From Paracoccaceae bacterium (lineage in GTDB: Bacteria > Pseudomonadota > Alphaproteobacteria > Rhodobacterales > Rhodobacteraceae), in the NCBI GenBank assembly GCA_947504705.1, contig CANNIA010000006.1, positions 62,001 through 126,000 of the forward strand: DNA of 64,000 nucleotides, given 5' to 3'. Positions 53,393 to 62,803 of this stretch are shown in pieces. Under the pieces are notes generated by a model. The model had not been told where the DNA came from, ran no database searches, and saw only the letters and a list, made by a program, of their open reading frames with translations. Every line of letters starts with the position of its first letter. The first letter of the stretch is position 1. Made by a program: the position numbers and the translations under genes.

Positions 53393-53740
53393 ATGAACGC
53401 CGAAGCTCCGATCCCGTTCCCGCAATCCTCTTGTATCCCGGAGGAGGTCGGTTTTGATCGGAAAGAGCTTAACCTCATCCTGCGCACCTATGGCCGGATG
53501 GTCGCCGCCGGGGAATGGCGCGACTATGCGATTTCCCGCCTGTGCGACTTGGCGGTGTTCAGCGTCTTCCGCCGTACCGCCGAAGTGCCACTGTACCGAA
53601 TCGAGAAATGCCCCCGCCTGCGGACACGGCAGGGGCTTTATGCCGTGGTGGGCATGGACGGGCGCGTGTTGCGGCGGGGCCACGATCTGGATCAGGTGCT
53701 GAAGATCTTTGAGCAGCGTCGGATGGGTGTGGTCGAATAG
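53393..53740 (+). CDS. DUF2794 family protein
   Basis: 115 aa with the family core ELNLILRTYGRMVAAGEWRDYAI, FSVFRRTAEVPLYRIEKCP and VGMDGRVLRRGHDLDQVLKI. The family is restricted mostly to alphaproteobacteria and has no assigned function. ATG at 53393; a TTG two codons earlier is less likely. It follows the asparaginase gene by 41 bp on the same strand and ends 1 bp before the convergent NlpC/P60 gene. Confidence 0.88.
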   Translation: MNAEAPIPFPQSSCIPEEVGFDRKELNLILRTYGRMVAAGEWRDYAISRLCDLAVFSVFRRTAEVPLYRIEKCPRLRTRQGLYAVVGMDGRVLRRGHDLDQVLKIFEQRRMGVVE

Positions 53741-53741
53741 C

Positions 53742-54557
53742 CTAAAGTCGGCGCCGCGCTGTGACGGACCCACCGCCTGAGGCGGCGATTCGGTTGATTG
53801 CCGCGTCGGTTTCTTCATGGGCCACCGACATTGCATGGCCGTTGGCGTGGATCAGCCGGTCGTTGTCCACCACCATCGCCACATGGCCGTCCCAGAAGAT
53901 CAGGTCGCCGCGCTGCAAGGGGTCATCGGTGGCAAGCTCATGCCCAAGCACCATCTGCTGATCGCTGTCGCCAGGGCAGTCCTTGCCCGCCGCATGCAGC
54001 GCAATTTGCACAAGGCCGGAACAATCCAACCCCGCGCGGGAATTGCCGCCCCACAGGTAAGGCGTGCCCAAAAGGCTTTCGGCCACCGCCACCGGATCGG
54101 CGGCCCAGTCCCCGACCGGGCGCAGATGGCAGACGGGGACAAAGCCCATCGGCGTTTCGGCCCACGTCCCCGTTTGCCCAGTCACGCAAACCTGCGCGCC
54201 GAGGCTGAGGGTTGACCGTTCCGCTGTCTGCACCTTTGGCCCGGAATAAACATGCGTCGCGGGGGTGTGGACCCAATGCGTGGGCGCTGGCCCCTCGCCA
54301 ACCGCGCCTTCCGGCACCCAGCCGCAATAGCCGTCGCGCGCTGTCATCAGATAGGCATGGCCCTGATCGCGGTCGATCACCGTGATCTTTGCGCCCAACA
54401 GCAACTGCCGTTCCCTTGCGCCACCCGGTCGGGTCAACAGATCGACCAGCGGCACAAGAACCTGTGCCGCCTCGCCTTCTGTCAGGGGTGCGTCGATCTG
54501 GCCCTTCAGGCTGACATGGGCGATGCGGCCCGAGAAGGGGGTGCTGCGGCGGTCCAT
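53742..54557 (-). CDS. NlpC/P60 family cell-wall peptidase
   Basis: 271 aa. Two SH3-like regions at about 25-150, then an NlpC/P60 domain (about 155-260) with Cys in GLDCSGLVQIAL, His in FWDGHVAMVVD and His in IHANGHAM: the Cys-His-His catalytic set. This family cleaves gamma-D-Glu-diamino acid links in muropeptides. No signal peptide is seen, so it probably acts on imported murein peptides in the cytoplasm. Overlaps the M17 peptidase stop by one base. Confidence 0.92.
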   Translation of the reverse strand: MDRRSTPFSGRIAHVSLKGQIDAPLTEGEAAQVLVPLVDLLTRPGGARERQLLLGAKITVIDRDQGHAYLMTARDGYCGWVPEGAVGEGPAPTHWVHTPATHVYSGPKVQTAERSTLSLGAQVCVTGQTGTWAETPMGFVPVCHLRPVGDWAADPVAVAESLLGTPYLWGGNSRAGLDCSGLVQIALHAAGKDCPGDSDQQMVLGHELATDDPLQRGDLIFWDGHVAMVVDNDRLIHANGHAMSVAHEETDAAINRIAASGGGSVTARRRL

Positions 54558-55966
54558 CAGTCTGCTTGGCTCAGGATTGCGGGTAAACCCTCAAGCACCG
54601 CCCGCGCGCCTTGTCCGGCCCCGCCCTTGGGCCTTGCGGGCTGATCGCTGGGCGAATGGCCGTAGATGTCAAAATGCAGATAGCGCGTGTCTTGCACGAA
54701 CCGCCGCAGGAACAGCGCCGCCGTGATCGACCCAGCAAAACCAAAGCCCGGGGAGTTATCCAGATCGGCAATCCCCGGCTCGATAACGCTGTCATAGGGG
54801 TCGTGGAACGGCAGGCGCCAGACCGGATCGGCTCCCGCTTTCGCGCCCGCTTCCAAAGCGGCGACGATGGCGTCGTCGTCGGTATAATAGGGCGCAAGGT
54901 CCGGCCCCACTGCGACCCGCGCAGCGCCGGTCAGCGTGGCCATAGAGATCAGCACATCGGGCTTTTCTTCGCAGGCAAAGGCCAGCGCATCGCCCAGAAC
55001 CAGTCGTCCCTCGGCGTCGGTATCATTCACCTCGACAGTAAGACCCTTGCGGCTGGTCAGGATGTCCTTGGGCTTGATCGCATTGCCCGCAACCACGTTC
55101 TCCACCGCCGGGATCAGCACGCGCAGGCGGACCTTCAGCCCCAATGCCATGATCATATGCGCCAGACCCAGAACCGTGGCCGCCCCGCCCATGTCCTTTT
55201 TCATCAGGCTCATGCCTGCCGAGGGCTTCAGGTTCAGCCCGCCGGTGTCAAAGCAGACGCCCTTGCCAACCAGTGTCAACTTTGGCCCCTTCTTGCCCCA
55301 GCGCAGATCGATCAGACGTGGTTCACGTGGGCTGGCGCGGCCGACGGCGTGGATCATCGGGAAGTTTTCCCTTAGCAGCGTCGAGCCTTTGATCGTCGTA
55401 ACCTTGGCGTCGAACCGCTTGCCCAGCGCCTCGACCGCAGCTTCCAGCTCTTTGGGACCCATATCCTCGGCCGGGGTGTTGATCAGGTCGCGGGTCAGTG
55501 CCTCACCCTCGGCCATGGTCAGCAGGCGGGCGGGATCAAGGCCTTCGGGGCAGACCAACCTTGGCTGAGGCGTGGGCTTGCGGCTGGGGCGATAGCGGTC
55601 AAAGCGATAGCCTGACAAAAGCCAGCCAAGCGTCGCCTCGAACGCGTCAGCCTCCGACAGCGTGCCTTCCAGCCGCCAATCCCCTTCGGGCAATGCGGGC
55701 ACCGCTTTGGCCAGCCCAAAGCGCAGCCGCCGCCGCGCGAGCTCGCTGCCTAGCCCCGCCACCGCGCCCGCAACACCGTTTCCATCCGCAGCGGGCAAAA
55801 GCCGCATCTCGCCCAAGCCAGCCTCGAACCCCGCGGCCTTCAGCCAGCCTGCCCAAGGCTGGCCCGCGCCGGTCAGGAAAGCGGGCAGGTCTTCGGGGCG
55901 AAGAACATGCAGCGGGCGGGTCTGGGACGACGCTTGAGCAAAGGCAAAGTGTGGTGTGGGGGGCAT
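54557..55966 (-). CDS. M17 leucyl aminopeptidase family protein
   Basis: 469 aa. The two-metal centre is visible: VGKGVCFDTGGLNLKP, MKKDMGGAATVLGLAHM and VNDTDAEGRLVLGDALAFA (the NTDAEGRL-type motif, here starting NDTDAEGRL). The N-terminal half is a diverged regulatory domain. ATG at 55966 is chosen because sequence further upstream looks non-coding. It is coupled to the NlpC/P60 gene (TGATG), a common pairing for murein-peptide or peptide breakdown. Confidence 0.92.
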   Translation of the reverse strand: MPPTPHFAFAQASSQTRPLHVLRPEDLPAFLTGAGQPWAGWLKAAGFEAGLGEMRLLPAADGNGVAGAVAGLGSELARRRLRFGLAKAVPALPEGDWRLEGTLSEADAFEATLGWLLSGYRFDRYRPSRKPTPQPRLVCPEGLDPARLLTMAEGEALTRDLINTPAEDMGPKELEAAVEALGKRFDAKVTTIKGSTLLRENFPMIHAVGRASPREPRLIDLRWGKKGPKLTLVGKGVCFDTGGLNLKPSAGMSLMKKDMGGAATVLGLAHMIMALGLKVRLRVLIPAVENVVAGNAIKPKDILTSRKGLTVEVNDTDAEGRLVLGDALAFACEEKPDVLISMATLTGAARVAVGPDLAPYYTDDDAIVAALEAGAKAGADPVWRLPFHDPYDSVIEPGIADLDNSPGFGFAGSITAALFLRRFVQDTRYLHFDIYGHSPSDQPARPKGGAGQGARAVLEGLPAILSQAD

Positions 55967-56082
55967 GGGGTGCGTGACTCGATGAAAGGGCGGAACTTGC
56001 ACCAAGTTGTGGAAGCTTCGCCAGTGCCGCGCAAGCCCCGGATCGCGCGACAGGCGCTTCTTCGACCTCGCAGCCCGTTGGC

Positions 56083-56466
56083 TTATAGCGTGATGTCGGA
56101 GATGCCCAGATCGGACGAAAGCGACCGTTCCGCAACCCGGACCAGCCTTGCCCAGACGGCGGAGAAGGCCGTTCCATCCCCGCGTTTCAGGCACTGTCCG
56201 GCATCCCCTGCGACCGAAGCCAGGCTGATCAGCCCGATATCTTCTGCCAGCCGCCCAAGCCGGGCAAGCTGTCGCGCCAGATCGCCAAGCTCTTGCCGGT
56301 TCACCAATTCGGCAATGCCCGCCATCGACAGGGCAAGTTCGCCCAATGCCCGCGTGACCAATTGTTCCGCCACCGAAGCGCCAAGATTGCGGTAAATCCC
56401 AGCAATCGCCTCGACATCCTGCCGCACCTCCTCGCGCGGCGTGAGCCTTCGCACCATCTCCATCAT
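56083..56466 (-). CDS. Conserved helical protein, function unknown
   Basis: 127 aa from the ATG at 56466, all predicted helical: RRLTPREEVRQDVEAIAGIY, LGASVAEQLVTRALGELAL and DLARQLARLGRLAEDIGLIS. No signal peptide or membrane segment. The helix pattern resembles four-helix bundles such as HPt domains, but the expected phospho-His is not seen. Start choice among several in-frame ATGs (56466, 56463, 56457) is uncertain. Divergent from the carbonic anhydrase gene. Confidence 0.7.
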   Translation of the reverse strand: MMEMVRRLTPREEVRQDVEAIAGIYRNLGASVAEQLVTRALGELALSMAGIAELVNRQELGDLARQLARLGRLAEDIGLISLASVAGDAGQCLKRGDGTAFSAVWARLVRVAERSLSSDLGISDITL

Positions 56467-56613
56467 TTCACCCGATCTGCATACACACCCGCGACCATGC
56501 TGGCGGATCATGCTGAAGATTCTGTTGCCCGAAACCCGCTGGCTGCGGAATATCCCTGTCGAATTTGCCTAAAATGCTGCATATGCGCAGGTCGAAGGAC
56601 CAAGGATCACCCT

Positions 56614-57261
56614 ATGACCCATATCCGCCCGCTTCCGGCCTATCTGATCCAGCGCTTTCACGGCTGGCGCGCCACGACCTATCAGGACAACCGCGCCTGG
56701 TATCGCCGCCTCGCCGAAAGCGGCCAGCATCCGCGCGCCATGGTGATCTCGTGCTGCGACAGCCGGGTGCATGTGACCAGCATCTTTGGCGCCGATGAGG
56801 GCGAGTTCTTCATCCACCGCAACATAGCCAACCTTGTGCCGCCTTATAACCCGGATGGCGAGCGTCACGGCACCTCGGCGGCAGTGGAATATGCCGTCAC
56901 CTCGCTTGGGGTGGCGCATATCGTCGTGCTTGGGCATTCCAATTGCGGCGGGGTCAAGGGCTGCCATGACATGTGTTCTGGCCATGCGCCCCAGCTGGAG
57001 GAAAAGACCAGCTTTGTCGGCCGTTGGATGGATATCCTGCGTCCCGGCTGGGAAAAGGTCTCAAACCTGCCCGAGGGCGAAATCCTGCGCGCGCTGGAAA
57101 AGCAGGCGGTGGTGACCTCACTGGAAAACTTGCTGACCTTCCCCTTCGTGCGGTCTGCTGTCGAGGATGACCGACTGACCCTGCACGGGCTTTGGACCAA
57201 TACCGGCGAAGGCGCGCTAGAGCAGTACGATCCGGCGCGGGACGGGTTCACTCCGGTCTGA
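56614..57261 (+). CDS. Beta-class carbonic anhydrase
   Basis: 215 aa. Converts CO2 and bicarbonate with a zinc ion. Zinc ligands and partners: Cys and Asp-Arg in ISCCDSRVHVTSIFG, then His and Cys in VLGHSNCGGVKGC. EGEFFIHRNIANLVPPY is the usual Asn/Ala loop. AAGGA precedes the ATG at 56614; the frame is open far upstream but without a start signal. A 12-bp palindrome follows 16 bp after the stop. Confidence 0.94.
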   Translation: MTHIRPLPAYLIQRFHGWRATTYQDNRAWYRRLAESGQHPRAMVISCCDSRVHVTSIFGADEGEFFIHRNIANLVPPYNPDGERHGTSAAVEYAVTSLGVAHIVVLGHSNCGGVKGCHDMCSGHAPQLEEKTSFVGRWMDILRPGWEKVSNLPEGEILRALEKQAVVTSLENLLTFPFVRSAVEDDRLTLHGLWTNTGEGALEQYDPARDGFTPV

Positions 57262-57277
57262 TGTCCGGGCTATCCCC

Positions 57278-57305
57278 GTAGGATGGGCAGTATTGCCCAT
57301 CCTAC
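57278..57305. terminator. GTAGGATGGGCA palindrome (repeat copy 4), bidirectional terminator candidate
   Basis: GTAGGATGGGCA and TGCCCATCCTAC pair perfectly over 12 bp around GTAT. It lies in the 54-bp gap between the convergent carbonic anhydrase (+) and fadJ-type (-) genes. It belongs to the same GTAGGGTG-type palindrome family as the copies near 47 kb. There is no T-run on either side. Confidence 0.6.
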
Positions 57306-57315
57306 CTGACCTTGG

Positions 57316-59505
57316 TCAAGCCGCAGCCTTGGCGCCGCCAAACCGACCGTAGAAGCTCTGCCCCTTCTCAGCCATGTCCCGCAACAGCGCAGGCGCGTGG
57401 AACCTTGGTCCAAACTGCGCCGTCAGGCCCCGGCAGATTTCCACCGCCTTCGCCGCCCCGATCATGTCGAGCCACGAGAACGGCCCGCCCGACCACGGCG
57501 CAAAGCCCCAGCCCAGAATCGCGCCGACATCGCCTTCGCGGATATCGGTCAGGACGCCTTCTTCCAGCGCACGGACCGCCTCCAGCACTTGGGCGAACAA
57601 CAGCCGGTGTTGCACGTCGGACAGCGAGGGCTGCAGCTTGTCATGCGGGTATTTCAGCTCCAACCCCTCCCACAAGCCCAGACGTTCGCCCTTGGCATCA
57701 TGGGCATAGAACCCGGCATTGGCCTTGCGCCCCAGACGGCCCTGATCGGCCATCCAGAACAGGACATGGTCCACCGCCTCATCGGGGTAATCGGCCCCCA
57801 TCGCGGCCTTGGTCGCCTTGGCGATCCTCACCCCAAGGTCGATCGAGGTTTCATCGACCAGTTGCAGCGGGCCCAAGGGCATGCCGACCAGCTTTGCCGC
57901 GTTCTCCACCAGCGCCGGTTCCACCCCTTCGGCGACCATGCGGATGCCTTCGTTGATGTAGGGAATGATGCAGCGGTTGGCATAGAAGAACCGTGCGTCG
58001 TTCACGACAATCGGCGTCTTGCGGATCTGCCGCACGAAATCCAGCGCCTTGGCAACGGCGCGGTCGCCGGTGGCCTTGCCCCGGATAATCTCGACCAGGT
58101 TCATCTTGTCGACCGGGCTAAAGAAATGGATGCCGATGAACTGCTCGGGCCGTTTCGACGCCGCCGCAAGACCGGTGATCGGCAGGGTAGAGGTGTTGGT
58201 GGCATAGATGCAGTCCGGACCCACCACCGCCTCGACCTTTGCGGTCACCTCGGCCTTGATCTTCGGGTCCTCGAACACCGCTTCGACGATCAGGTCGACC
58301 CCAGCCAAAGCCGCATAATCCGTGGTGGCATGGATTCGGCCCAGCACTTCGGCCTTCTTCTCGACCGTCACCTTGCCGCGCTTGATCCCCTTGTCGAGGA
58401 TGCCTTCGGAATGGGCGCGGCCACGATCCGCCGCCTCCTGGCTGTTATCGATCAGCACCACCTCGATCCCGGCATTGGCCGCGACATAGGCGATCCCAGC
58501 CCCCATCATTCCGGCCCCGATGACGCCCAGCTTCTTCACCGACTGGTCAGGCACCGCAGGGCGGTTGGCGCCCTTGTCCAGCGCTTCCTTGTTGATGAAC
58601 AGGCTGCGGATCATTGCAGAAGATGAGGGGTTCATCAGCACCGATGTAAACTGCCGCGCCTCGATCCTCAGTGCCACATCAAAAGGCACCAGCGCCCCTT
58701 CATAGACCGCCGCCAGCAAGGCCTTGGCTGCCGGATAGACGCCTTGGGTCTTGGCGTTGATCATAGCACTTGCGCCGACAAAGGTCATGAAGCCCGCCGG
58801 GTGATAGGGCGCGCCGCCGGGCATCTTGTAGCCCTTGTCGTCCCAAGGCTTCACCAGTTCCGCCGGGGTCGCCGCCAGCACCCATTCCTTGGCCCGCTTG
58901 AGCAGGTCCTCGGGGACCACAACCTCATCAATCAGCCCCGCCGCCTTGGCCTCCTTGGGCGAGGACAGCTTGCCTTCGAGCAAGAACGGAGCCGCCGCCA
59001 TCGCCCCCAATTTGCGCACCAGCCGGGTCGTGCCGCCCGCGCCGGGGAAGATGCCGACCATGATCTCGGGCAAGCCGATCTTGGCCTTGGGGTTATCGGC
59101 GGCAATGATCCGGTGGCAGGCAAGTGGCAGCTCCAGCCCGATTCCCAGCGCCGTGCCGGGCAGGGCCGCAACCACCGGCTTGCCGCCTTTCAGCGTCTTC
59201 AGGTCCATGCCCGCGCGTTCGATCTTGCGCAGCATCACGTGGATCTGCATCACCCCGTCAAAGACCGCCTGCGCACCGCCAAGTTTCATCTGCGCGATGA
59301 CGTTCAAGTCCATCCCCCCGGCGAAATCCTTCTTTCCGCTGGTCAGGATGATCCCTTTCACCGCCGGATCGGCCAGCGCCTGATCGACCAGGGTCGAGAC
59401 CAGCGCAAAGGCCTCGGTCGACATCACGTTCATCGACTTTTGCTTGACGTCCCACGTGATGGTGGCCACGCCATCGGCGTCGGTGGTCATCGTAAAATCG
59501 GTCAT
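57316..59505 (-). CDS. fadJ: Fatty acid oxidation multifunctional protein (enoyl-CoA hydratase / 3-hydroxyacyl-CoA dehydrogenase)
   Basis: 729 aa. N-terminal crotonase domain: GTALGIGLELPLACHRIIA and GLPEIMVGIFPGAGGTTRL. Then an NAD-binding 3-hydroxyacyl-CoA dehydrogenase domain starting near residue 322 (GVIGAGMMGAGIAYVAANAG), with IHFFSPVDKMNLVEII, and a C-terminal helical HAD_C part. AAGGAG precedes the ATG at 59505. It overlaps the double-cupin gene by 4 nt. Catalyses steps 2 and 3 of beta-oxidation; the thiolase at 61582 does step 4. Confidence 0.94.
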   Translation of the reverse strand: MTDFTMTTDADGVATITWDVKQKSMNVMSTEAFALVSTLVDQALADPAVKGIILTSGKKDFAGGMDLNVIAQMKLGGAQAVFDGVMQIHVMLRKIERAGMDLKTLKGGKPVVAALPGTALGIGLELPLACHRIIAADNPKAKIGLPEIMVGIFPGAGGTTRLVRKLGAMAAAPFLLEGKLSSPKEAKAAGLIDEVVVPEDLLKRAKEWVLAATPAELVKPWDDKGYKMPGGAPYHPAGFMTFVGASAMINAKTQGVYPAAKALLAAVYEGALVPFDVALRIEARQFTSVLMNPSSSAMIRSLFINKEALDKGANRPAVPDQSVKKLGVIGAGMMGAGIAYVAANAGIEVVLIDNSQEAADRGRAHSEGILDKGIKRGKVTVEKKAEVLGRIHATTDYAALAGVDLIVEAVFEDPKIKAEVTAKVEAVVGPDCIYATNTSTLPITGLAAASKRPEQFIGIHFFSPVDKMNLVEIIRGKATGDRAVAKALDFVRQIRKTPIVVNDARFFYANRCIIPYINEGIRMVAEGVEPALVENAAKLVGMPLGPLQLVDETSIDLGVRIAKATKAAMGADYPDEAVDHVLFWMADQGRLGRKANAGFYAHDAKGERLGLWEGLELKYPHDKLQPSLSDVQHRLLFAQVLEAVRALEEGVLTDIREGDVGAILGWGFAPWSGGPFSWLDMIGAAKAVEICRGLTAQFGPRFHAPALLRDMAEKGQSFYGRFGGAKAAA

Positions 59506-60482
59506 TTCGTGATCTCCTTGGGCCAGCCGGGATAGGGGGTGCCATCTTTCTTCGCAAAGATGCGCAGGCCCTTTCGGCGCGAATAGTGCAGGTCGATATC
59601 GGGATAGTGGCAAGCATCCTCGGCCAGACGCGAGCCTGCGATGAACAGCGTCACCGGCGCATCGCCGTCATTGCGCAGGCAATGCGCATTGGCCACCTTG
59701 GCGGGCCAGCAGACACAGGTGCCGGGGCCGATCAGATGGGGGCCATCGTCCTCTAGCAGGGTCACCGTGCCATCGAGGACATACAGGAACTCGTCCTCTT
59801 CCTCATGCCAATGCCGCAAACTGGTCTGCGCACCCGGATGCAGGATTTCAAGGAAGGCCCCGAACTGGCTAAGCCCGCCCGCATCCGACAGCGCGATATC
59901 CTCGGCGCGGCCAAGGTCGGACCACTCGGCCGGGTAATTGTTGCTGCAAAGCACTGCCGGAACCGACCCTGCGCGCAGCACATTCGGGCGCTTCGTGCTG
60001 TCAAACGGGCGGCCCCAAGGTGCAGGCAGGTTCCGCAACTCCTCGGGTAACTCCCCCTCGCGCAGCACGGAGGCATCAGCGGCAATGATTTGCCAACGGC
60101 TCTCGCCATTGACCTGACGGCTGCCATCATCGGGATAGGTGCAGATGTCGCCAGCCGCCCGACTGCCGATGATCAGCCAGCGACAGGGCACATCGCCGCG
60201 GTTGGTCAGGTGATGTGAGTTCGGGTCACCGTGCCGCCAAGCGACGGCATCGCCGGGGAGCAGGTCCTGCATCCCATGGTCATCCCGCAAGGTCGCGGTG
60301 CCGGAGAGGAAATAGATGAACTCATCCTCAGCCGAATGCCAATGCCGCTGGCTGGACCACGCCCCCGGTTGCAGCGTGTCGATATAGGCCCCGAACTGGG
60401 TCAACCCGCCTGCGACCGAGAGGTGCAGAGTGTGGAACCCTTCCTTGCCGCTGGTCGGCGCGGTGGCCGGGTCGACGATCAT
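59502..60482 (-). CDS. Double-cupin protein
   Basis: 326 aa with two cupin modules. The first has GAWSSQRHWHSAEDEFIYFLSG (about 40-62) and the second GAQTSLRHWHEEEDEFLYVLDG (about 217-239): the HxH-E metal motif in both. Each is followed by a conserved PGD/PGT turn and an H near CHYPDIDLHY or ICTYPDDGS. The two halves are clearly homologous, and a third module is in the next gene. The C-terminal tail KKDGTPYPGWP resembles the tail of that protein (HKDGTPFNGA). Metal-dependent sugar or acid-binding cupins of this type have many roles; the substrate is unknown. Overlaps its neighbours by 4 nt on both sides. Confidence 0.82.
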   Translation of the reverse strand: MIVDPATAPTSGKEGFHTLHLSVAGGLTQFGAYIDTLQPGAWSSQRHWHSAEDEFIYFLSGTATLRDDHGMQDLLPGDAVAWRHGDPNSHHLTNRGDVPCRWLIIGSRAAGDICTYPDDGSRQVNGESRWQIIAADASVLREGELPEELRNLPAPWGRPFDSTKRPNVLRAGSVPAVLCSNNYPAEWSDLGRAEDIALSDAGGLSQFGAFLEILHPGAQTSLRHWHEEEDEFLYVLDGTVTLLEDDGPHLIGPGTCVCWPAKVANAHCLRNDGDAPVTLFIAGSRLAEDACHYPDIDLHYSRRKGLRIFAKKDGTPYPGWPKEITK

Positions 60483-60949
60483 CGCGCACCGTTGAACGGC
60501 GTGCCGTCCTTGTGGGTAAAGCTGGCCTTGCCGCCCCCAATCTCGACCTTCAGGTCGACATCGGAATAGGTCGCCACCTCACTCTTGGCCTTGCTGCCCA
60601 CGACCAGGAACTTCGCGACCTTGTCGGTGCGGTTGATGAAATGATGCCCATCCGTGCTGCCCGCCGGGAACGCTGCGCAATCGCCGGGCCGCATCACCAC
60701 CTCGCCCGCGTCCTGCACCAAAATGCATTCGCCTTCGACGATCCAGACGAACTCATCCTCGTTCAGGTGCCAATGCCGCAGGCTGGACAGCGCCCCCGGC
60801 TCCAGCATCACCAGATTGGCGCCAAATTGCGTCAGCCCCCCGGCGTCGCCCAGCCGCAGCGAGGACCGGCCCTGCATCATGGAAGCATAGGGATCGGGAT
60901 AGATCGACCCGGTCTTCACCGGGCATTTCGTCTGATCAATGACGGGCAT
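60479..60949 (-). CDS. Single-cupin protein, related to the double cupin
   Basis: 156 aa with one cupin module: GALSSLRHWHLNEDEFVWIVEG has the HxH-E motif, and DAGEVVMRPGDCAAFPAG the second box. TYSDVDLKVEI and HKDGTPFNGA match the ends of the double-cupin modules. It overlaps the double-cupin start by 4 nt (ATGA) and lies 48 bp after the unknown gene at 60998. Probably part of one functional unit with the double cupin. Confidence 0.82.
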   Translation of the reverse strand: MPVIDQTKCPVKTGSIYPDPYASMMQGRSSLRLGDAGGLTQFGANLVMLEPGALSSLRHWHLNEDEFVWIVEGECILVQDAGEVVMRPGDCAAFPAGSTDGHHFINRTDKVAKFLVVGSKAKSEVATYSDVDLKVEIGGGKASFTHKDGTPFNGAR

Positions 60950-60997
60950 CGGGTTTCCTTTCCGGTTGGGTTTTGCCCCGCCGGAAAGCCCCCGGCG

Positions 60998-61426
60998 TCA
61001 GGCGGATCGGGCGAGCCTTTCTTGCTGCGGCGGCTCGCCGGGCGGGGATAGGTGCGTGTACTCGATCATCTCGGTTTGCAGGCCCGTGGCCGCAGACCGA
61101 CAGTAATAGATCGCCGACGATCCGGGAATCTCTTCCCCCACGGCGGTCACTTCCTTCCAGTCGATCCAGACCCGGAATTTCCCCGATCTTGGCAGCTCTA
61201 CCGCCGTGACGGTCGGGATCAGCGCAACAATCCCCCGCGCAATCAACTCCGCCCGCCGCTGGGCAAGGATGCTGCAGCCATCGTCCAGATTGATCGCAAC
61301 CGTCAGGTCGTTCGGAAAATGGATCGGCAGCGGGAAGGTATACTCCACCTCGATCCGGTGTAGATCGCCTGCCAGCAACCTTGCGGCCTGGTCGCGAAAA
61401 TGCCGGGAGATACGGGAGTGGGGCAA
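60998..61426 (-). CDS. Protein of unknown function between thiolase and cupin genes
   Basis: 142 aa. It opens MPHSRISRHFRDQAARLLAG and has alternating strands (VEYTFPLPIHFPNDLTVAIN, KFRVWIDWKEVTAVG). The helix-then-sheet layout is like NTF2/SnoaL folds, but this is a guess. The start is taken as TTG at 61426 because GAAGGA lies 7 nt before it; a TTG six codons earlier has no ribosome binding site. It follows the thiolase gene by 155 bp and precedes the cupins by 48 bp on the same strand. Confidence 0.65.
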   Translation of the reverse strand: MPHSRISRHFRDQAARLLAGDLHRIEVEYTFPLPIHFPNDLTVAINLDDGCSILAQRRAELIARGIVALIPTVTAVELPRSGKFRVWIDWKEVTAVGEEIPGSSAIYYCRSAATGLQTEMIEYTHLSPPGEPPQQERLARSA

Positions 61427-61581
61427 GTGTCTGTCCTTCGGCAACGGTCAAACAAGCGCGCATTCTGAAAATAGCGACTTCTGGGCGGCGGTGACAAGCG
61501 ACGCTTTGGCGCCCAAACTTGACATCATGGCGGCCTTTCGTTTTTTGCATATTCAAGGCCAATGCGCCATCGCGCATAACG

Positions 61582-62793
61582 TCACACCCGCTCGATAAGC
61601 GTGGCGGCACCCATGCCGCTGGCAATGCAGAGGGTGGCCAGACCCAAGCTTTTGTTCTGACGCTCCAATTCGTCCAAGAGCGTGCCAATGATGATCGCCC
61701 CGGTCGCGCCAAGCGGGTGGCCCATGGCGATGGAACCTCCGTTCACATTCACGCGATCTGGGTCAACGTCGAACGCCTGCTGAAACCGCAGGACGACAGA
61801 AGCAAAAGCCTCGTTCACTTCGAAAAGGTCGATGTCGCCGATCTGCATGCCACTGTCGTGCAGGATCTTCTCGGTCACCGGCACCGGCCCGGTCAGCATG
61901 ATCGTTGGATCGGTGCCAATCTTCGCCGTGGCCCGGATGCGCGCGCGGGGCTTCAGCCCGTGGGCCTTGCCGAAAGCCGCATCACCGATCAGAACCGCCG
62001 CTGCCCCATCCACAATGCCGCTGGAGTTCCCAGCGTGGTGGATGTGGTTGATCCGCTCCAGATGCGGATATTTCATCATCGCAACCTTGTCGAAGCCGGG
62101 CATGACCTCACCCATGGCCTTGAAGGCGGGCTGCAACGCGCCCAGCGCCTGCATGTCGGTGCCGGGCCGCATGTATTCGTCGCGATCAAGGATCGTTAGG
62201 CCGTTCTGGTCGCGGATCGTCAGGACAGATTTCGCAAACCGCCCCTCAGCCCAGGCCATAGCCGCGCGGCGCTGGGATTCCACCGCCAGGGCATCCGCCT
62301 GATCGCGGGTGAACCCGTATTCGGTGGCGATGATATCCGCCGAAATCCCCTGCGGCACGAAATAGGTCTTCATCGCAAGGCTTGGGTCCACCGCAATCGC
62401 CGCCCCGTCACTGCCCATGGCGACGCGGCCCATCATCTCGACCCCGCCGGCAATATAGCCGTGCCCCGCGCCGCCCTTGATCTGATTGGCGGCAAGGTTC
62501 ACTGCCTCCATGCCAGAAGCGCAGAACCGATTGATCGACAGCCCCGGAATGCGTTCATCCAGATCCGAAGCCAGCACCGCCGAGCGCGCCAGACACCCGC
62601 CCTGCTCACCCACTTGCGTGACGTTGCCCCAGATCACATCCTCGACCGCGGGACCTGAAAGCCCGTTACGCTCCTTCACCGCATTCAGAACCTTGGCCGA
62701 CAGCGCGACGGCTGTCAGCTCATGCAAGGCCCCATCGGGCCGACCCCTGCCACGGGGGCTGCGGACGGCGTCATAGATGAAGGCCTCGGTCAT
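61582..62793 (-). CDS. Acetyl-CoA C-acyltransferase (thiolase)
   Basis: 403 aa. Degradative thiolase with the nucleophile Cys in [25 protein letters not shown] with the catalytic His, and the second Cys near the C-terminus in [12 protein letters not shown]. Splits 3-ketoacyl-CoA with CoA in the last beta-oxidation step. It starts 10 bp after the GST stop and is in the same cluster as fadJ. Confidence 0.94.
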   Translation of the reverse strand: MTEAFIYDAVRSPRGRGRPDGALHELTAVALSAKVLNAVKERNGLSGPAVEDVIWGNVTQVGEQGGCLARSAVLASDLDERIPGLSINRFCASGMEAVNLAANQIKGGAGHGYIAGGVEMMGRVAMGSDGAAIAVDPSLAMKTYFVPQGISADIIATEYGFTRDQADALAVESQRRAAMAWAEGRFAKSVLTIRDQNGLTILDRDEYMRPGTDMQALGALQPAFKAMGEVMPGFDKVAMMKYPHLERINHIHHAGNSSGIVDGAAAVLIGDAAFGKAHGLKPRARIRATAKIGTDPTIMLTGPVPVTEKILHDSGMQIGDIDLFEVNEAFASVVLRFQQAFDVDPDRVNVNGGSIAMGHPLGATGAIIIGTLLDELERQNKSLGLATLCIASGMGAATLIERV

Positions 62794-62803
62794 GGCGTGC
62801 TCC

